Positions 11,404 to 24,778 of a stretch of 64,000 nucleotides of DNA are shown here, piece after piece. The notes beneath the pieces were generated by a model that saw nothing but the letters and a program-made list of their open reading frames with translations, did not search any database and was not told the origin of the DNA. The DNA lies in the NCBI RefSeq assembly GCF_963678635.1, contig NC_087062.1, forward strand, positions 89,069,845-89,133,844. Reading direction: 5' to 3'. Position 1 is the first letter of the stretch; the number at the start of each line of letters is the position of its first letter. Origin of the DNA: Symsagittifera roscoffensis. Taxonomy: Eukaryota; Xenacoelomorpha; Acoela; Convolutidae. Both the position numbers and the translations under genes were made by a program.

Positions 11404-11836
11404 ATGTCATTGAAAGATTTAGGAAATAAACAAACAATCGTATTACACAACTGTGAAATAGACAACCAAAAATACGATATTGTAATAACCCCACATACAC
11501 AAACAGTTGGATACACTCGAACAAAACGAAAAACAGTAAAATGAAAAATTATAAGTAAACAAAGACAGATAACACGGAAAAGATTTTCAAAAAAAAAATG
11601 CATTCTCCGAATCAGAAGTCAGTAGTCTAGACGCACTATAGAAATTAAAAGAATCAGTAAACAAAAACTGCCCAATCCATGATCAGTTATATTTTTCCGA
11701 TTCAGAAACAACTTCAAACTCATCAAAAAGAGGAAAAAATAGAAGAAAAAAGAAATATAAAAACAAACCAGTACATATATACAATTGGAATCAACCAATT
11801 AGACATATTGATATTTATATATTGACAGTCATCTAA
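11404..11836 (+). pseudogene. Small leader ORF of the retroelement, unknown function
   Basis: The ATG at 11404 opens a frame (MSLKDLGNKQTIVLHN...) that meets TGA at 11542. The protein-like reading continues in the same frame to an A run at 11590-11598, changes frame there, and ends at TAA 11834. Another in-frame TAG lies near 11636. The total is about 140 codons. The C-terminal third is strongly basic (RGKNRRKKKYKNK) after an acidic serine-rich stretch (DSETTSNSS), and ends NWNQPIRHI. The next ATG follows 7 bp after the stop, suggesting coupled or leaky translation. I recognise no family; a nucleic-acid-binding or accessory role is only a guess from charge. Confidence 0.45.
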
Positions 11837-11843
11837 CGAAAAA

Positions 11844-12934
11844 ATGAGCAACACTCAAAATGACGAAAGTCCAGACGAAGAAGCAGTTTTTCCCTTTTTA
11901 TAAATTCACTCAATGATAGAGGACAAGCACAATTTTGCAAAAATTTACTCGTAAATTTGTTTGAACCAGGAATCAGCCCATGCAAATCAGAATTTCCAGA
12001 TATAAAAATCAAAAGACAAATTATAGAACATTGTTTGAAAGATATATGTAACCTAACACAACAATACGGAATCTACACCATAGAATTCAGCACACCAAGA
12101 ACACTTCGTGGTAAATACGTTATCCAAACAGACGATATTGATTTAGAATTTTCAAAAGTATTCACAGAATATATCAAAAGCATACAATATCAAAACTCAC
12201 AGAGAGCAAACTCAATATTCACCAACGAAGTTTTTGCAATAATCTATAGTTATTTATCTATATTAGAAAGAACAGAAGCTCAAAGTACATCACCAGTCCA
12301 AACATCAAAACATACAAAAGTGAGAAACAAAATTGCCGCATTTTCATCATTTTTAAACGCAATCCTTGAAAATTTTACCAATAATAATGTCTCACAAAAC
12401 ACAAAACATAATTTACAAAAAATACTAGCATGGCTTACAATTGATTATTTTACACATAATATCGATTTAATTGAACAAGCAAGAAAAAATTTTAGACCCC
12501 AAAGTACCAATGACGACACTGTCATTGCAGAATAATCAGATTACGTTTGGGACCCCGAATGGTCTCAAACAGCATTTTTAAATTTCCCAGCAGATATCTC
12601 AAGTCAAGCAAAAAGTACAATATCTTTCCACAAAGATTATGTAAAAGTAATACCACTAACAATTGATGCAAAACCTTTAAATTATAATACATTTTTACCT
12701 GATATACAAAATAACAGCTTAAATTCAACAGTTATACATCATGAAAATCTCAATGGAACTAGAAATCTTACACAACAAGATATTCAAACACCATCACACT
12801 TCATAAATGAAGAATTAGTTCAAACAACAGTAACAACTACACAACAAAGTATCTCACCAATACGTCCAAACCTCACAACACCGAAAAATAAAAAAACAAC
12901 ACTACCACAAGTAACCTTACAATCAACCGTTTAA
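11844..12934 (+). pseudogene. N-terminal Gag block or separate pre-Gag ORF
   Basis: The ATG at 11844 (MSNTQNDESPDEEAVF) runs into a frame break in the T-rich run near 11887-11899. The frame then reads on for about 345 codons to TAA 12932, with one in-frame TAA at 12533. The middle is helical and mixed-charge; the last 130 residues are T/S/P/Q-rich and look disordered. After TAA 12932 the same frame continues open into the Gag ORF at 12962, so this may be the N-terminal half of one very long Gag rather than a separate gene. No matrix or late-domain motif is clear. The family is unknown to me. Confidence 0.55.
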
Positions 12935-12961
12935 CCTTCGGTTGCTCCAAAATACTCGCAT

Positions 12962-15299
12962 ATGGACTATCAGACATATAGACCAATGACAAAACCGTCA
13001 AAAACACGAAAAACGTTCACAAGAAACATTTATGCAGAACACAACTATAATTATGTAAATCAGTCAAAAACAATCAACCCCCCCCCCCCCCGAAAAAATA
13101 TGCTAAATCTAAACCACGTATGTTCTCATTATTGGAATCTTCCAAATACATCGACCAATTCAGTAAATTTCCAAGAAAATCCACACGCTCCACAGGATAA
13201 TAGTGAAAATTACCCATTTTTTCAACAAAATAGGAATAAACAGCAAACACCTTATCACACAAATTACTTATCATCTGATGATGATGATTATCATCAACCA
13301 CACAATTTTGCACCATATACAACACAAAGACCGCAATATCGAACACAAAGACCGCGACAATTTCAACCATCACATAATTTAAAGATTTACCCACAAAATC
13401 CAGCAGATATGCAAAATCAACAACCAATGCACATACAAAACTTAAGGACTATGCATTCTTACCAACCAACTCAAATGCAAAACGATGTACCACAAATGCC
13501 AAATGCCGCAGAATCATTACAGATGACTATGAATCCATACCTCATGGGTGGATCATCAATAACATCAAATAAACCACTGATGGTATTCAAAGGCACATAC
13601 CCTGAATATTTTGTAGAAGAATATTTAAACGCAGTCACAGCAAATTTAATTTTAAAAATAATACGCCACTCCATCAAAATTGGATACCTAGACGCACAGC
13701 GTTAATACAAACGACACTAGATGGCGCAGCCCAAAAATGGTTTTCAGTACTACCTATAGACATAAAATCAGATTGGAAAAGATTCACACAAGAATTTTCA
13801 AAAATGTTTGATTCTGAAAGAAACAAACAACATCAAAGAGTTTTATGCAACGAAATTCGCAGATTACCAAATGAAACAATCAAACAATTAGCAGTTCGAA
13901 TCGAAACACTAGTTCAAAAAGCATATTCACTCAATACACATGATTACAAAAACACAAAAATGACAGAAATTTTAATGATGACCTTAACACCTCAATTAAG
14001 GAAAATAGCTATAGAAAAGAGAGCAACTCATCCTTCCTCAATTCGAGAACCAGATTTAGATTTTAGAAAATTAGTAAATAAACTAGAACAAGCAGAAATC
14101 ACAATGAAACTAGAAGAAACAGAAAATCTAAAATTACAGTATGTTAATCGGATTGAAACAAATACTACACATATAAGTAACATACAAGGATCAGATACAG
14201 ACCTGATTGAAAAAATCACTGAAATATTAAACATCTATGAAAAGATCCCAAACTTTAAAGGCAAACATTTTTCAAGAAATGGTGTAATTATTGCCGACGA
14301 TACGGACACAGTATTGCCGAATGTAGACAAAAACAACAAGACAATCAGAATAAACCTCAAAAGCACAAAGAACCAAATAGGTCATTCTATCAATATATGA
14401 AAAAAGATCAAAACCTACCAAACAAGAATATCTACAGTAATAATAGCTCTGGAAAACCACTTCCAGGCAACTCGAATTATTCAAGAAATCAATCACCATA
14501 TAACTCCAGTTATAGAGGTAGATCGCCCGAACAAAGAAATTCTCGAAACTTCTCACAAAATAGATATAGTCGATCGAATAGCCAAAATAACCAAAATAGA
14601 AATAACTATTCACGATCGAATTCAAACACAACAGAATTTATTTCTGCATCCAGTTCCCATTCAAACATAAGGAATAGACACTATTCCAACAATAGATCAC
14701 AAAATTCATCATACAACAGAAACAGAAACTTTTCAAACAATAGGAATAGAAGTTATTCCAACAACCGAAATCAGAACTATCCAAACAACAGATCAAGGAA
14801 TAAATCATATAATAGATCAAACTATCAAAGATCAAATGATAACTATCATAACAGATCACGAAAGCATTCACAAAACCGAAACTTAAGCTATAACAATAGA
14901 TACAGAAACTATTCCCAGTCACCCCATAGGAATAATAACCGTTACCCCGATTCTAAACATCGATACAGAAGTAACACACCAAAGCATCGGCGACAAACTA
15001 ATCAGGTACAAACAACTGAAGAAACAACTTCAGATCCCCCCGGTATTGATAACATAGAAAGTACCGAACTACAATTAAACCCCATTAATTGTGAATCAAC
15101 AGATACTGAAAGTGATATAGATAATACCATCTCAGTAAACATGATAACAGTCGAAAACGACTATGAACCTATCATATATGAACAACCCTTTAGTTCACAC
15201 ATATATGAAAACCAACTGGAACTTCTTCATAATTATTATACTAGACCCACTAATAATAATACCAGAACTACACAAGAAGTAAAGAAATTAACACTGTAA
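12962..15299 (+). pseudogene. gag: Gag: capsid domain, zinc knuckle and RS/N-rich tail
   Basis: Structural protein block. The ATG at 12962 starts a Q/N/P-rich region with a run of 14 C bases at 13078-13091 (encoding PPPP), leading to NKPLMVFKGTYPEYFVEEY. A frame break near 13660 is followed by a typical retrotransposon capsid (Retrotrans_gag) segment: LDGAAQKWF, then DWKRFTQEFSKMF, then NEIRRLPNETIKQLAVRIE at about 13720-13900. A second break near 14270 leads into a perfect CCHC zinc knuckle (C-x2-C-x4-H-x4-C) at 14283-14324, then about 200 codons rich in N, R, S and Y. The ORF ends at TAA 15297. The capsid and zinc finger are established Gag features; the long basic low-complexity tail is unusual and may bind RNA. 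Confidence 0.85.
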
Positions 15300-18200
15300 T
15301 TAAACCTGATAAAAAAGAAGAAGTACAATGCTCAAACACAAAACATATTTATCACAACATACAAAAAGAACAACCGAGAGAAAAAATTTGGACCATCCCA
15401 TTTCTCTTAGAGAGTCCAAGAAGTAAAGAATTTCAACCACCAGATCTTGAAATTGATTTTTTAGTCGACTCAGGAGCAGAATCAAATATCATTGACATTC
15501 CTACATGGAATGAAATCAAAACATTACATCCGAATTTAACACCTCTTGAAACATCTAGTAAACTAGCAACAGCACAAGGATCAACATTAGTAAATTATGG
15601 AAAAATCCAACTATTCCTTGTTCCCACAAGAACAATGGAACAAAATAAGATTTTGAACAAGCCATTCAAACAAACATTTCATATTACTGATATTAAGCAC
15701 AATATCATTGGCATACCGTTTATAACTAAATATATACCAACAATAAACATCTTAAATAGCAAAATCCATATCAAAGATAAATATACAAAAACGAAAAACA
15801 CAGCCTTAACATTCTTTCAAAGATTAAACAAACAACCACCATTTGTCTCAAAGTTTTACCCCATTTATAATCAAGAACGGAAACACCTGAAACCACTATC
15901 AGGAAACATATATAAATTTTCAATAAAAAAAGTTCATCAGTATGACAAAAGTCAAAACAAACAACAACTTTTCATGTCAGATTTCGAATTTAAACCCATT
16001 TACAAATTTTTCAAAATTACAATCTCATCCATAAAAAACTTGAAAAACAGAAATTCCGATATTATTTCACTACACGTCTATAATAAGACTCCATATCAAA
16101 TAACACTACCCTTGGGACTCTTAGGATACTGTGAAACAATTGCTACAACTTCACCTATAAACAAAGTAGCATATCGAGTAAATATTATATTACAACTATT
16201 AGATATTTATCAATCAACAATTCTTGACGAAGAATTATCCATAAATAATATAATAAGTAATGAAAAAAGAAATACAGATTACTTCACAAAAACACCATAT
16301 TTTAAACCAACATTTAATATAACAAATTTTACAAAAGAACAACAAAAATTTTTGACAATGTTTAGTTTTCAACATTCACAAATAACGCAAAATGATTTTG
16401 ACAAATTAGCTAAACAACTGATAAAACATTCAACAGTCTACGCAACATCAAAATTTGACGTTGGAAAAATTAATTCATCACTAAACCTTCCATTAAAACC
16501 TGACGCAGTTTTCAAAAAACAAAGAGCAAACAAAGCACCGATTCACTTACACGACAAGGTAAATAGATTTCTTGATATTTTAGAACAATACAAAATTATA
16601 TCACCAGTAAATAAAGAAGAACAACCAAAAGGTAATAGCTTCATCAACCCTGTTATCACTCTAGCAAAAGGTGAATCACTAAAAATAGTTTTAGACGTTA
16701 GATATCTCAATTCACTAATTGACGAATCAAAATGTAATTGGCCCATTGAACCAATACAAGTTATTTTCACAACCGCAGATATGAATAGTGCTTACAATCA
16801 AAAGCCACTAGATGAACAATCACAACGATTAACACACTTTGTTATTGAAAATCAACAATACGAATTTAATCGATTATTCTATGGAATATCCATAGGACCA
16901 GCAGCTTTTTCAGCTTCATGAGTAAAATTTTTAGACCACTAATACTCAAGAAAAATGCAATTACATATTTAGATGATGTTTTTATGCAATCACAAACTAA
17001 AGACGAAATGTTTACAGTTTTGGAACAATATCATAAAATATTTCAGAACAAAAATCTGAAAGCAACCCCCGATAAATCACATTTCTTCTTAACACACGTT
17101 AAAATTTTAGGACATAGTATTGAACAAAACACTATCACCCCATTAAAATCACGCATTGATGCAATTCAAAAACTTCAACCACCTACAAATAAAAAGAAAA
17201 TCCAAGAATTCCTTGGAATGTTGAATTTCTTAAGTAAATATGTTTACAAAATGCAATTATAATTAAGACCTTTCTATAACATCCTCAGACAACAAAATAA
17301 TTTTGAATGGACAGAAGAACATCAAACACGATTTGAAGAAACTAAAAAACTTTTGACAGAACAAATTTCAAACACAATTCCAGATCCAAACCAACCATTC
17401 TATGCAATGTGCGATGCATCAAATTTTGGCATCGGCGCAGCATTATTACAATCACATAGTGGAACAATTAAAATGAATCTTATATCAGCAAATTCAATAT
17501 TATTCACACAAGCCGAGCTACGACTCTCTACTCTAATGAGAGAATGTACAGCTATAATATACACACTTACAGAATGCGAATTTCTGATACTTGGATCAAA
17601 ACACCCAACAGTTTTATTTACAGATCATAAACCAATTATATTTCTTTTCACACAAAAATCAAATCCTAATCATAGAGTTTATAGATTTCAACTAATTTTA
17701 TTGAAATTCGCAAACTTAAATATAGTTTGGATAGCAGGAAAACAACCTTGCATTACCAGATACATTAAGTAGAACTACGCCACCTGAACTACTTACATGA
17801 AAAACTACAGTTGAAAAACCAAAAAATATCAAATTCTATCTCGCAAAAAATGAAACATCGCCCCGATTAGAATGCAAATACGCAGTAAAAACTGACATTG
17901 ATCAATCAGAAATAAATAATCTACAACATTTCCCACTCTACCTAGATTGCCAAAATAATCACTATGAAGTTGATTTATTACGTACATCTACCCTTAAACC
18001 AATTCCATACTCACAATGGATAAAAAATAATACTCAATAAAAGAAAATAAAACAACAACCGCATAAAAAAATCATTTTCCATTAATTGAAAAAAAAATTT
18101 GACCGATAAAATAAATTTATCAGGACCACAAACAAATGATTCAAAATACACAATAAATCAAGTTTTTAACCTCCATGACCCACTTGACACAATTCCCTTA

Positions 18201-19994
18201 TCAAAACTAGAAATTGATAATACTTTTCTCCCCCCAACAGAAAAAATTACACTTGAAATTTTAAAACAATACCAAAATTTTGACCCAGTAATTAGACAAC
18301 TCAAATCATGGCACAAATATAAAACAAAACCAGCAAAAGCTGATACCACAATTTTAGGAAACAAAACACTCCTCCGATATTTCCGAAAAAATAATAACAC
18401 AACAATCAATGAAAAAACAGATCTTTTAGAATATCATTTAGATGAAACTAAAGTTCCCTGTCTCCCCTTGAGTATGATAATGATAGCATTTAACGTCTCC
18501 CATACACAAAATACAAAAAAACACTCAGGATCAGAAAAAAACATACTCGAATTTCACGCAAAATTTTTATTTTCCAAATGCCCCAATTTGGATAAAAGTA
18601 TTATGCAATGATTGTATAATATGTCAATTGAACAAACCTTATCCAAATCAAAAACAAATAGCACAGAAACAAGATTTTAAAGGACAAAGTTTATATTTCA
18701 ACCATAGAATTTCATTCGACGCTAAAGGACCAATTTCACCATCCTCTGAAGGAAATTCTTACCTTATGGTCATTGTTGGTGCATTCACGCACTATGTAGC
18801 ACTCAACCCAGTACCACATTGTAATGCTTATTATGCTTACACAACACTTTACGAACACTGGATAGCTAAATTCAGATTACCCGAAATCCTTAGTTATAGA
18901 CAACGGTACAGAATTTATTAACAATGAAATTATCACACTATGCCACTTATACAACATTAAACATAAACCACGTACATCTCATGCACCTTGGACAAACGGT
19001 TTAGTCGAAGGTATGAACCGTTCATTACAAGAATATCTTAGATGTATCATTAATGGAAATGATACACGATACACAGAATGGTCAGCAGATGTAAAATTAT
19101 TTCCTTTATCATACAATTCACAAATAACAACAACCTTAGGAATGTCACCGTATGAAATGGTTTTTAACCAAAAACAAAGAAAACCCATTATGTTCACAGC
19201 AAATGCTCACAAAAACGCACAAGGTCACTGCAAACCAAATAAAGATTCAATATGCTATAATCTACTATTACACACACATGATGAAGATCGTTTTCATCAC
19301 CCTCAAATTCTCAACTTAGCCTCCGGCACACATACCGAATGGATTTTAAATAGAGATAAAAAGCACAATGAAATCTACCAAAAAGTAACAAAGAAATTGT
19401 TACAAAGGCAAACATAAACAACCAAATTAATTCACGTTTTATGCCAGCTACAGTTTAAAAATTGGAACATTTGTCTTAATACCTAATTTTCATACAGAGA
19501 AAGGAATCTCCAAAAAATTACAACCACTTCGCAAAGGACCATACCAACTAATTGCCAAACCCACTGAAGTAACATACAAACTCACAGATTCAACTAAAAA
19601 AGAAATTGTTCAACATCGTAACAATTTATTACCTTACTACCCGAAAGAATACGCGTTACGCGACTTAACTCAATTATATTCTTTTACAGGTTTGAAAATT
19701 ATTCAAAACAATACATATAGAGAACAAAAAACAAATGTACATGACGACATTCATCACAAACAAAATCAAAAACAAAACACAACTCATCAAAATATAAACA
19801 CACCAGACCCAAAAATATCTCAAAAAGAAAGAAAAAACAGAAAAAGGATAGAAAGAATCTTACCATAAGAACAAATAGAAAAATCAAAACACAGAGAATC
19901 ATCACGACTTAGAAATCAACCACGTAAAAATTACAAAACATTCATCCCACAATCTAAAATATTAAAGAAAGTTGAATTTCAACAACAACTATAA
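15260..19994 (+). pseudogene. pol: Pro-Pol: protease, RT, RNase H, integrase; multiply broken
   Basis: Enzyme polyprotein of the element. The frame opens at 15260, overlapping the Gag end by 37 bases in the -1 frame. Protease: LVDSGAESNI at 15461. RT: LDVRYLNSL, MNSAYNQ, LFYGISIGPAAF and the catalytic YLDD near 16970. RNase H: CDASNFGIGAALL, RECTA and FTDHKP (D, E, D positions). Integrase: His pair in SHTQNTKKHSG, Cys pair in CNDCIIC, and the DDE residues in FDAKGP, DNGTEF and GLVEGMN, then a C-terminal GPY/F-like RKGPYQLI at 19540. Breaks: TGA 16919 with frame change, in-frame TAA 17260, frame change near 17745, TGA 17798, TAA 18038, changes near 18090, 18560, 18890 and 19420, TAA 19866. The last stop is at 19992. 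Order and motifs fix Ty3/gypsy type. Confidence 0.92.
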
Positions 19995-20830
19995 TTTTAA
20001 AATCAATCATTCGTACACCTCTAAATCTTTTTGAACTTTCATATTTTCAAGATAACATGCTGAAACATACGCAACAATTCTAGTTCAAATTCAGCCAATA
20101 GGATTCACTCAAATCCGTCACCTTCAATATCTCTAACACAAACCTACTAGCCGATAGATATTAATCTCCAGGCTTATCTATAACTATAACTTTACAACCT
20201 CCAGGTCAAAAATCAGCAACTTGCTGAAACTTGACAACTAAAATAAACACCACGATAATATTACAACCCTCCCCTATCAAACAATGCAAAGATCAACAAT
20301 ATTTTCCCAACTTAGACCTCAAAAACCCTCCAACCAAAAAAGGCAAATTAGCTTAAAATAAAAAAGGACCATAATCATTTGGCCTAAAGTACAAATATTT
20401 CAAAAACACCCCAGATTACCCAACAAACAAAAACAAAGCAAAGAAGACCTCCCGAGCACCATAAAATTCGCCTCCAACAATTTTTAACAAAACTCAACCC
20501 ACTTGTCAAAAAATCAATAAATAATCCAACCACACTTGAATTTCGCCCCAGAAGTTCAAAAAATATTCGACAAACGAATCCTTTCTTAAATGCTTCTCTC
20601 TTTAACATTCGACACTTTAAAAAATATAATCATAAACCTTTTCATTAAATTTTTCATTCTATTCAAACTTTCGCTAATATTTTTTATTGATACTTTTGAA
20701 GCTTTAATAATCCTTTTAATAATTTTTTGCAATATTTTTTAAAATTCTCTACTCCCTATTTGAATTATATCTCCAACTTTCCCAAATCATTAACCACATT
20801 CACAGGTACGATAATTCAAAGTCTATTTAA
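19995..20830 (+). other. Spacer between Pol and the envelope-like block
   Basis: About 835 bp of AT-rich DNA with many C-rich words such as CCTCCAGG. No ORF with a motif on the plus strand. It may hold a splice acceptor for a subgenomic env RNA, since AG-ended T-rich tracts occur near 20810, but none can be proved from sequence. Confidence 0.5.
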
Positions 20831-23800
20831 ATGATACGATCAATTTTTAGTAGAACAGATGTTTTTTTACTATTCGTAATTTTTATCGCATTTTTATCAT
20901 CCCTAATCATGACAATGTGCAAATGTGTAAAAAAAGCAATAATCAAATTCGCCTTAGAAACAATACTTTTAATGCTTTTCATCGAAGAATATTACAACAA
21001 ACATAAATCTTCCCACTAGAAAAAAATTAATTGGACACATTTCTAAAATTGCTAACCAACCACCACCAAAACAGTCTTCACCGACATCTCCCCAAGAAAA
21101 CACAGTCAGACTTACAACTACCCAAAACCCCCAAACATCTACACGAATGTCTTTTCAAGATAACCCTAACACTTTCGAAGAACGACACGCCTGTTTATCC
21201 GAACCACTGGAACCGGTTCAGCGACAAGCATCCCTAAGTGAACCAACATAAAATTTGTACCTCACATTACCACAAGATTTAAATAGAATAAGGCATATTA
21301 GTCAAAATCAAAAAACAGTTGAAGTAAATAGACAAATTATACATCCGCGAAGAAATAGAAATTTTCAAACCCCCAGAGTTCCTTTTGATATGCCCCAATC
21401 ACCAACACCAACCACTTCAGAAAATTCAAGCAGTACACTACCAGAAACTCCTACACTCCTTTCACAACACTGCACCTCAAATATACCCTCAGACTATCTA
21501 GGTTCAACTCCCACATCACAACAAATCCGAGAAAACCCTTTTAATCTCCCAGATAACACAGAAAGACCACCATATTGGACAACACACTCATATACACCAG
21601 GTGAACCGAACATAGTAAAAGAACCAATAGATATTTCTTCTGATACAACGCTATCATCATTACCAGAAACACTATCACTTCCGTCAACAACATCATTAAG
21701 TCAAATCTCACCGACACTTTTCCCTTTAAAATTCCCTAAAAACCTCGACGCTAGATATCGAGAAAAATCATCGTCAAATATCCCTTTACGATTAGATTGG
21801 AACACTTTCGTAGCACCTCCCCCACTATTTGGACAACATCAAAAAAAGTAACCGACTCCATAGTTGGGCACTTAAAAGACTACAATATAGACAAGATATC
21901 CACGACGATATCCGAGAACATAACATTCAAATACTTCAACAAAACAGTCTCCAACTAAAATTTGAAATCACAATCAGACTTAATAATATTGTTCAACACC
22001 CTTTTCCCCTAAGTCCACCAAACATAACAGCTCAATCACTACCTCCTCTAGTTATAACAACTGAAGTAATATATAAATACGATAGATATACCAAAAACAC
22101 AATTGGATATGTCACATTTTATAACCCATAAACGGGATTATCATACACATGTATGTTTTGAAGATATTTACGTTTCAACACATTTTTTTCTAATTTTGTC
22201 CGAAAAACATACAAATCCATCCCCTCGTACAGGACCTCAGGATTTGTTAGTAACACACTATGATTGTGAAGAAAACGAACAAAAAACACTACACAAGTAC
22301 GCTATAAATCAAGTCACACAATGCGAATCTGAACCACAAGCCATAGAAACAACAAATATAAAAGCCACACTATACTCAAAAGCCCGATCAACAACATTAA
22401 TAGGATACAAATTTACAGCAACATTTTCCGAAAAGAAAGTACATTGCTCGCAAGTCTCAAATGGAAATAAAAACCGACTAGACCACGAATCTTTCTATCA
22501 AAGTAATATAGAAAGATTACTCCATCTTAGCCCTTGAGACTGTAAGAATGAACTTAAACGACTAAACTTAACACAAAACGACGGAATGAATAGAAAACTT
22601 GTAAATTTTTAAATTTTCCCAGACTTAGCACATCAAGCAGAACTTGAAAAACACCAAGGTCACATTAGACTAGACAAAAATTTCCCCTTTCATGGAAAAC
22701 ACGGAAGATTGACATACGATCTAAAAGATAAACATTGGATACCCTATATAGGCATCAATGATCCTTCAAATTGCAAAGCAGATACAAAAAATAAAGGATA
22801 TCAAGAAATAATGTTTTTTGATTGGAAAATACACATTGAAAAAATACAACTAACACGAGATTTAAAAGACGACACAATTTTTTATCAAGGAATTCGACTC
22901 CCTTGCAAAAATGACCAAGGATATTGCGATCCTACAACACGCACACAAGCAACCATTGTATGGTTTCCTGAAGAAACATGCACAGTTTTTCAAGTCGCAA
23001 AAATACACGCCCGAACGATTAAATTTCACCAAAAACATTTTATTGAATCAATCCCATTTGAAGAAGTCAATCCTGAACAAATCAGAAGCAATAACGCCAA
23101 ATTTAGAAACTTCCACAATATAGAGAATAAATTAACACGATTTCAAATATACCCTGAAACAGAGCTAGCATGTAAATATAAAAAACCAATTTACAAAACA
23201 CAGTACTCAGAAATCCTTGTTGAATACGAACACGGTTTCGACATAAATACAGGACATCTAATTGTAGACCTCATGGCCACATGTCATTCACCTACAGACG
23301 GAAACCCTTATGTTTCAGTAAAATTTCAGAAAAACATAGGAAGAATAGGTGGAAAATTAAAACCACAAGACGCCGATAGTACACGATTACAAGAACTATC
23401 ACTCATGAATCGCACATATTTTGGCGCAATTCACTATGATATACATTTATACATGAAACTTGATTACACAATAAGCAGAATTTTTTAAGAAATGTCACTC
23501 TCAGAATTAGAAACACTACACCAATTATGTGAACTTGAAAGAACACAAATTCTACAGTCACTAGCACTAGCAGTTCTCAAAATACCGTATGCAGGATATT
23601 TGTTATCCGGAAATAGATCAAATTTTATTGATTATGAAGGAAATATTTTATGGTATTACACTTGTACCAAAAAGCTATCACCCTTATACGTTTTTGAAGA
23701 TAAAAGATGTTACAAAAGAATCCCCATATTCTACAAAAATAAAGTATATTTCGTCGATACACTCTCAAGACGAACATAATTTTGGGACACAGCAGTACCA

Positions 23801-24774
23801 TGTGGATCAAAAAATAGCCACAACGTAGTACAACTAAATCCCGACGAAGATAAATACTATCTATTAACACCACACCCAACATTAATGCCACCATTAAAAA
23901 AGTTTTCACCAGAAAGTATCCCAGCTATCACTCGTAAACCAAATATTGATTTACAATCAATTGGAATATATTCTAAATCTGATATACAACATCACAATAG
24001 AACACAACAGTTTCAAGAACTACTCACACAGACGGACACTAGTCAACGACAATCAATAGACCAAAATTTAAGAAAACTTGCCGAAACCGCAGGATTTTCA
24101 GACATTTATACACAAGACTACAGCGGATATTTTAAAGACATCAAAAATTACATATATTTAAACGGTGAAAAATACCGACCGCAAGATATTTCACCCAAAA
24201 AAATATTTTCAGTTTTGTAACCTTAAAAAACGAAACTCGCCTTTCTAGGATGGCCCTATTACATCTTAGAAAGATTAACTATCTTATACGCTACGTTTAA
24301 TTTATAGGATTTCTTTTCTCACTGTTAAAAGGAAACTATAACACATGCAAGTAAACCGCCTATACACACACAAGTAAACCGCCAAGCAAGTGTAGCACGT
24401 AAACTATTTGCAGGATTTTTTGGAATTTTCTCATCATCAATCAATAAAATACTTCTAGATGCACAAATAAAAGAATATAATACAAAATTATCCACAAGAC
24501 CAAACACATATGACGAAGAACATAATAATGTCGATACAACACCTACAGCACCACAGATACCAACCCTACCACAAAACCATCTACTATCATTAGTTCCCCG
24601 AACTTTTCGAAACCTAGCAATCACAAATAATCCAAATTTTAGACCAAATACAACACAAAGCCCCATTCAACACATAATGACACATCATTCACAAAATGAT
24701 AATACATATGAAAAAATTATCGAACAACCTCATACCACCACTTTTCAATCTCAAAATAATCATTTTTTTTAGCC
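20831..24774 (+). pseudogene. env: Envelope-like glycoprotein block, broken
   Basis: Position after Pol and content suggest an envelope gene. A 62-codon ORF at 20831 has one strong hydrophobic segment (residues ~10-30, FLLFVIFIAFLSSLIM) followed by a Cys/Lys patch. Next comes a P/S/T-rich region (21031-21851), then a Cys-containing core in several frames (21829-22131, 22103-22537, 22709-23488, 23492-23779, 23885-24220), and a tail with LFAGFFGIFSSS at about 24400. In-frame stops and frame changes separate the pieces. The core pieces ERTQILQSLALAVL and RCYKRIPIFYKNKVYFVD recall the C-terminal ectodomain of chuvirus-like (Mononegavirales) glycoproteins, which some insect LTR elements have captured. 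That match is from memory of the family's shape, not a search. The fusion class is not proven. Confidence 0.6.
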
Positions 24775-24778
24775 CACG

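Noticed and set aside
14272-14922. Minus-strand ORFs of 119 and 94 codons in Gag
   Set aside because: Shadows of the low-complexity N/R/S-rich Gag tail; the tyrosine/cysteine-rich translation is an artefact of that composition.
24325-24666. 113-codon minus-strand ORF in the envelope block
   Set aside because: It is the shadow of the plus-strand env tail, which has the same limits and a sensible context.
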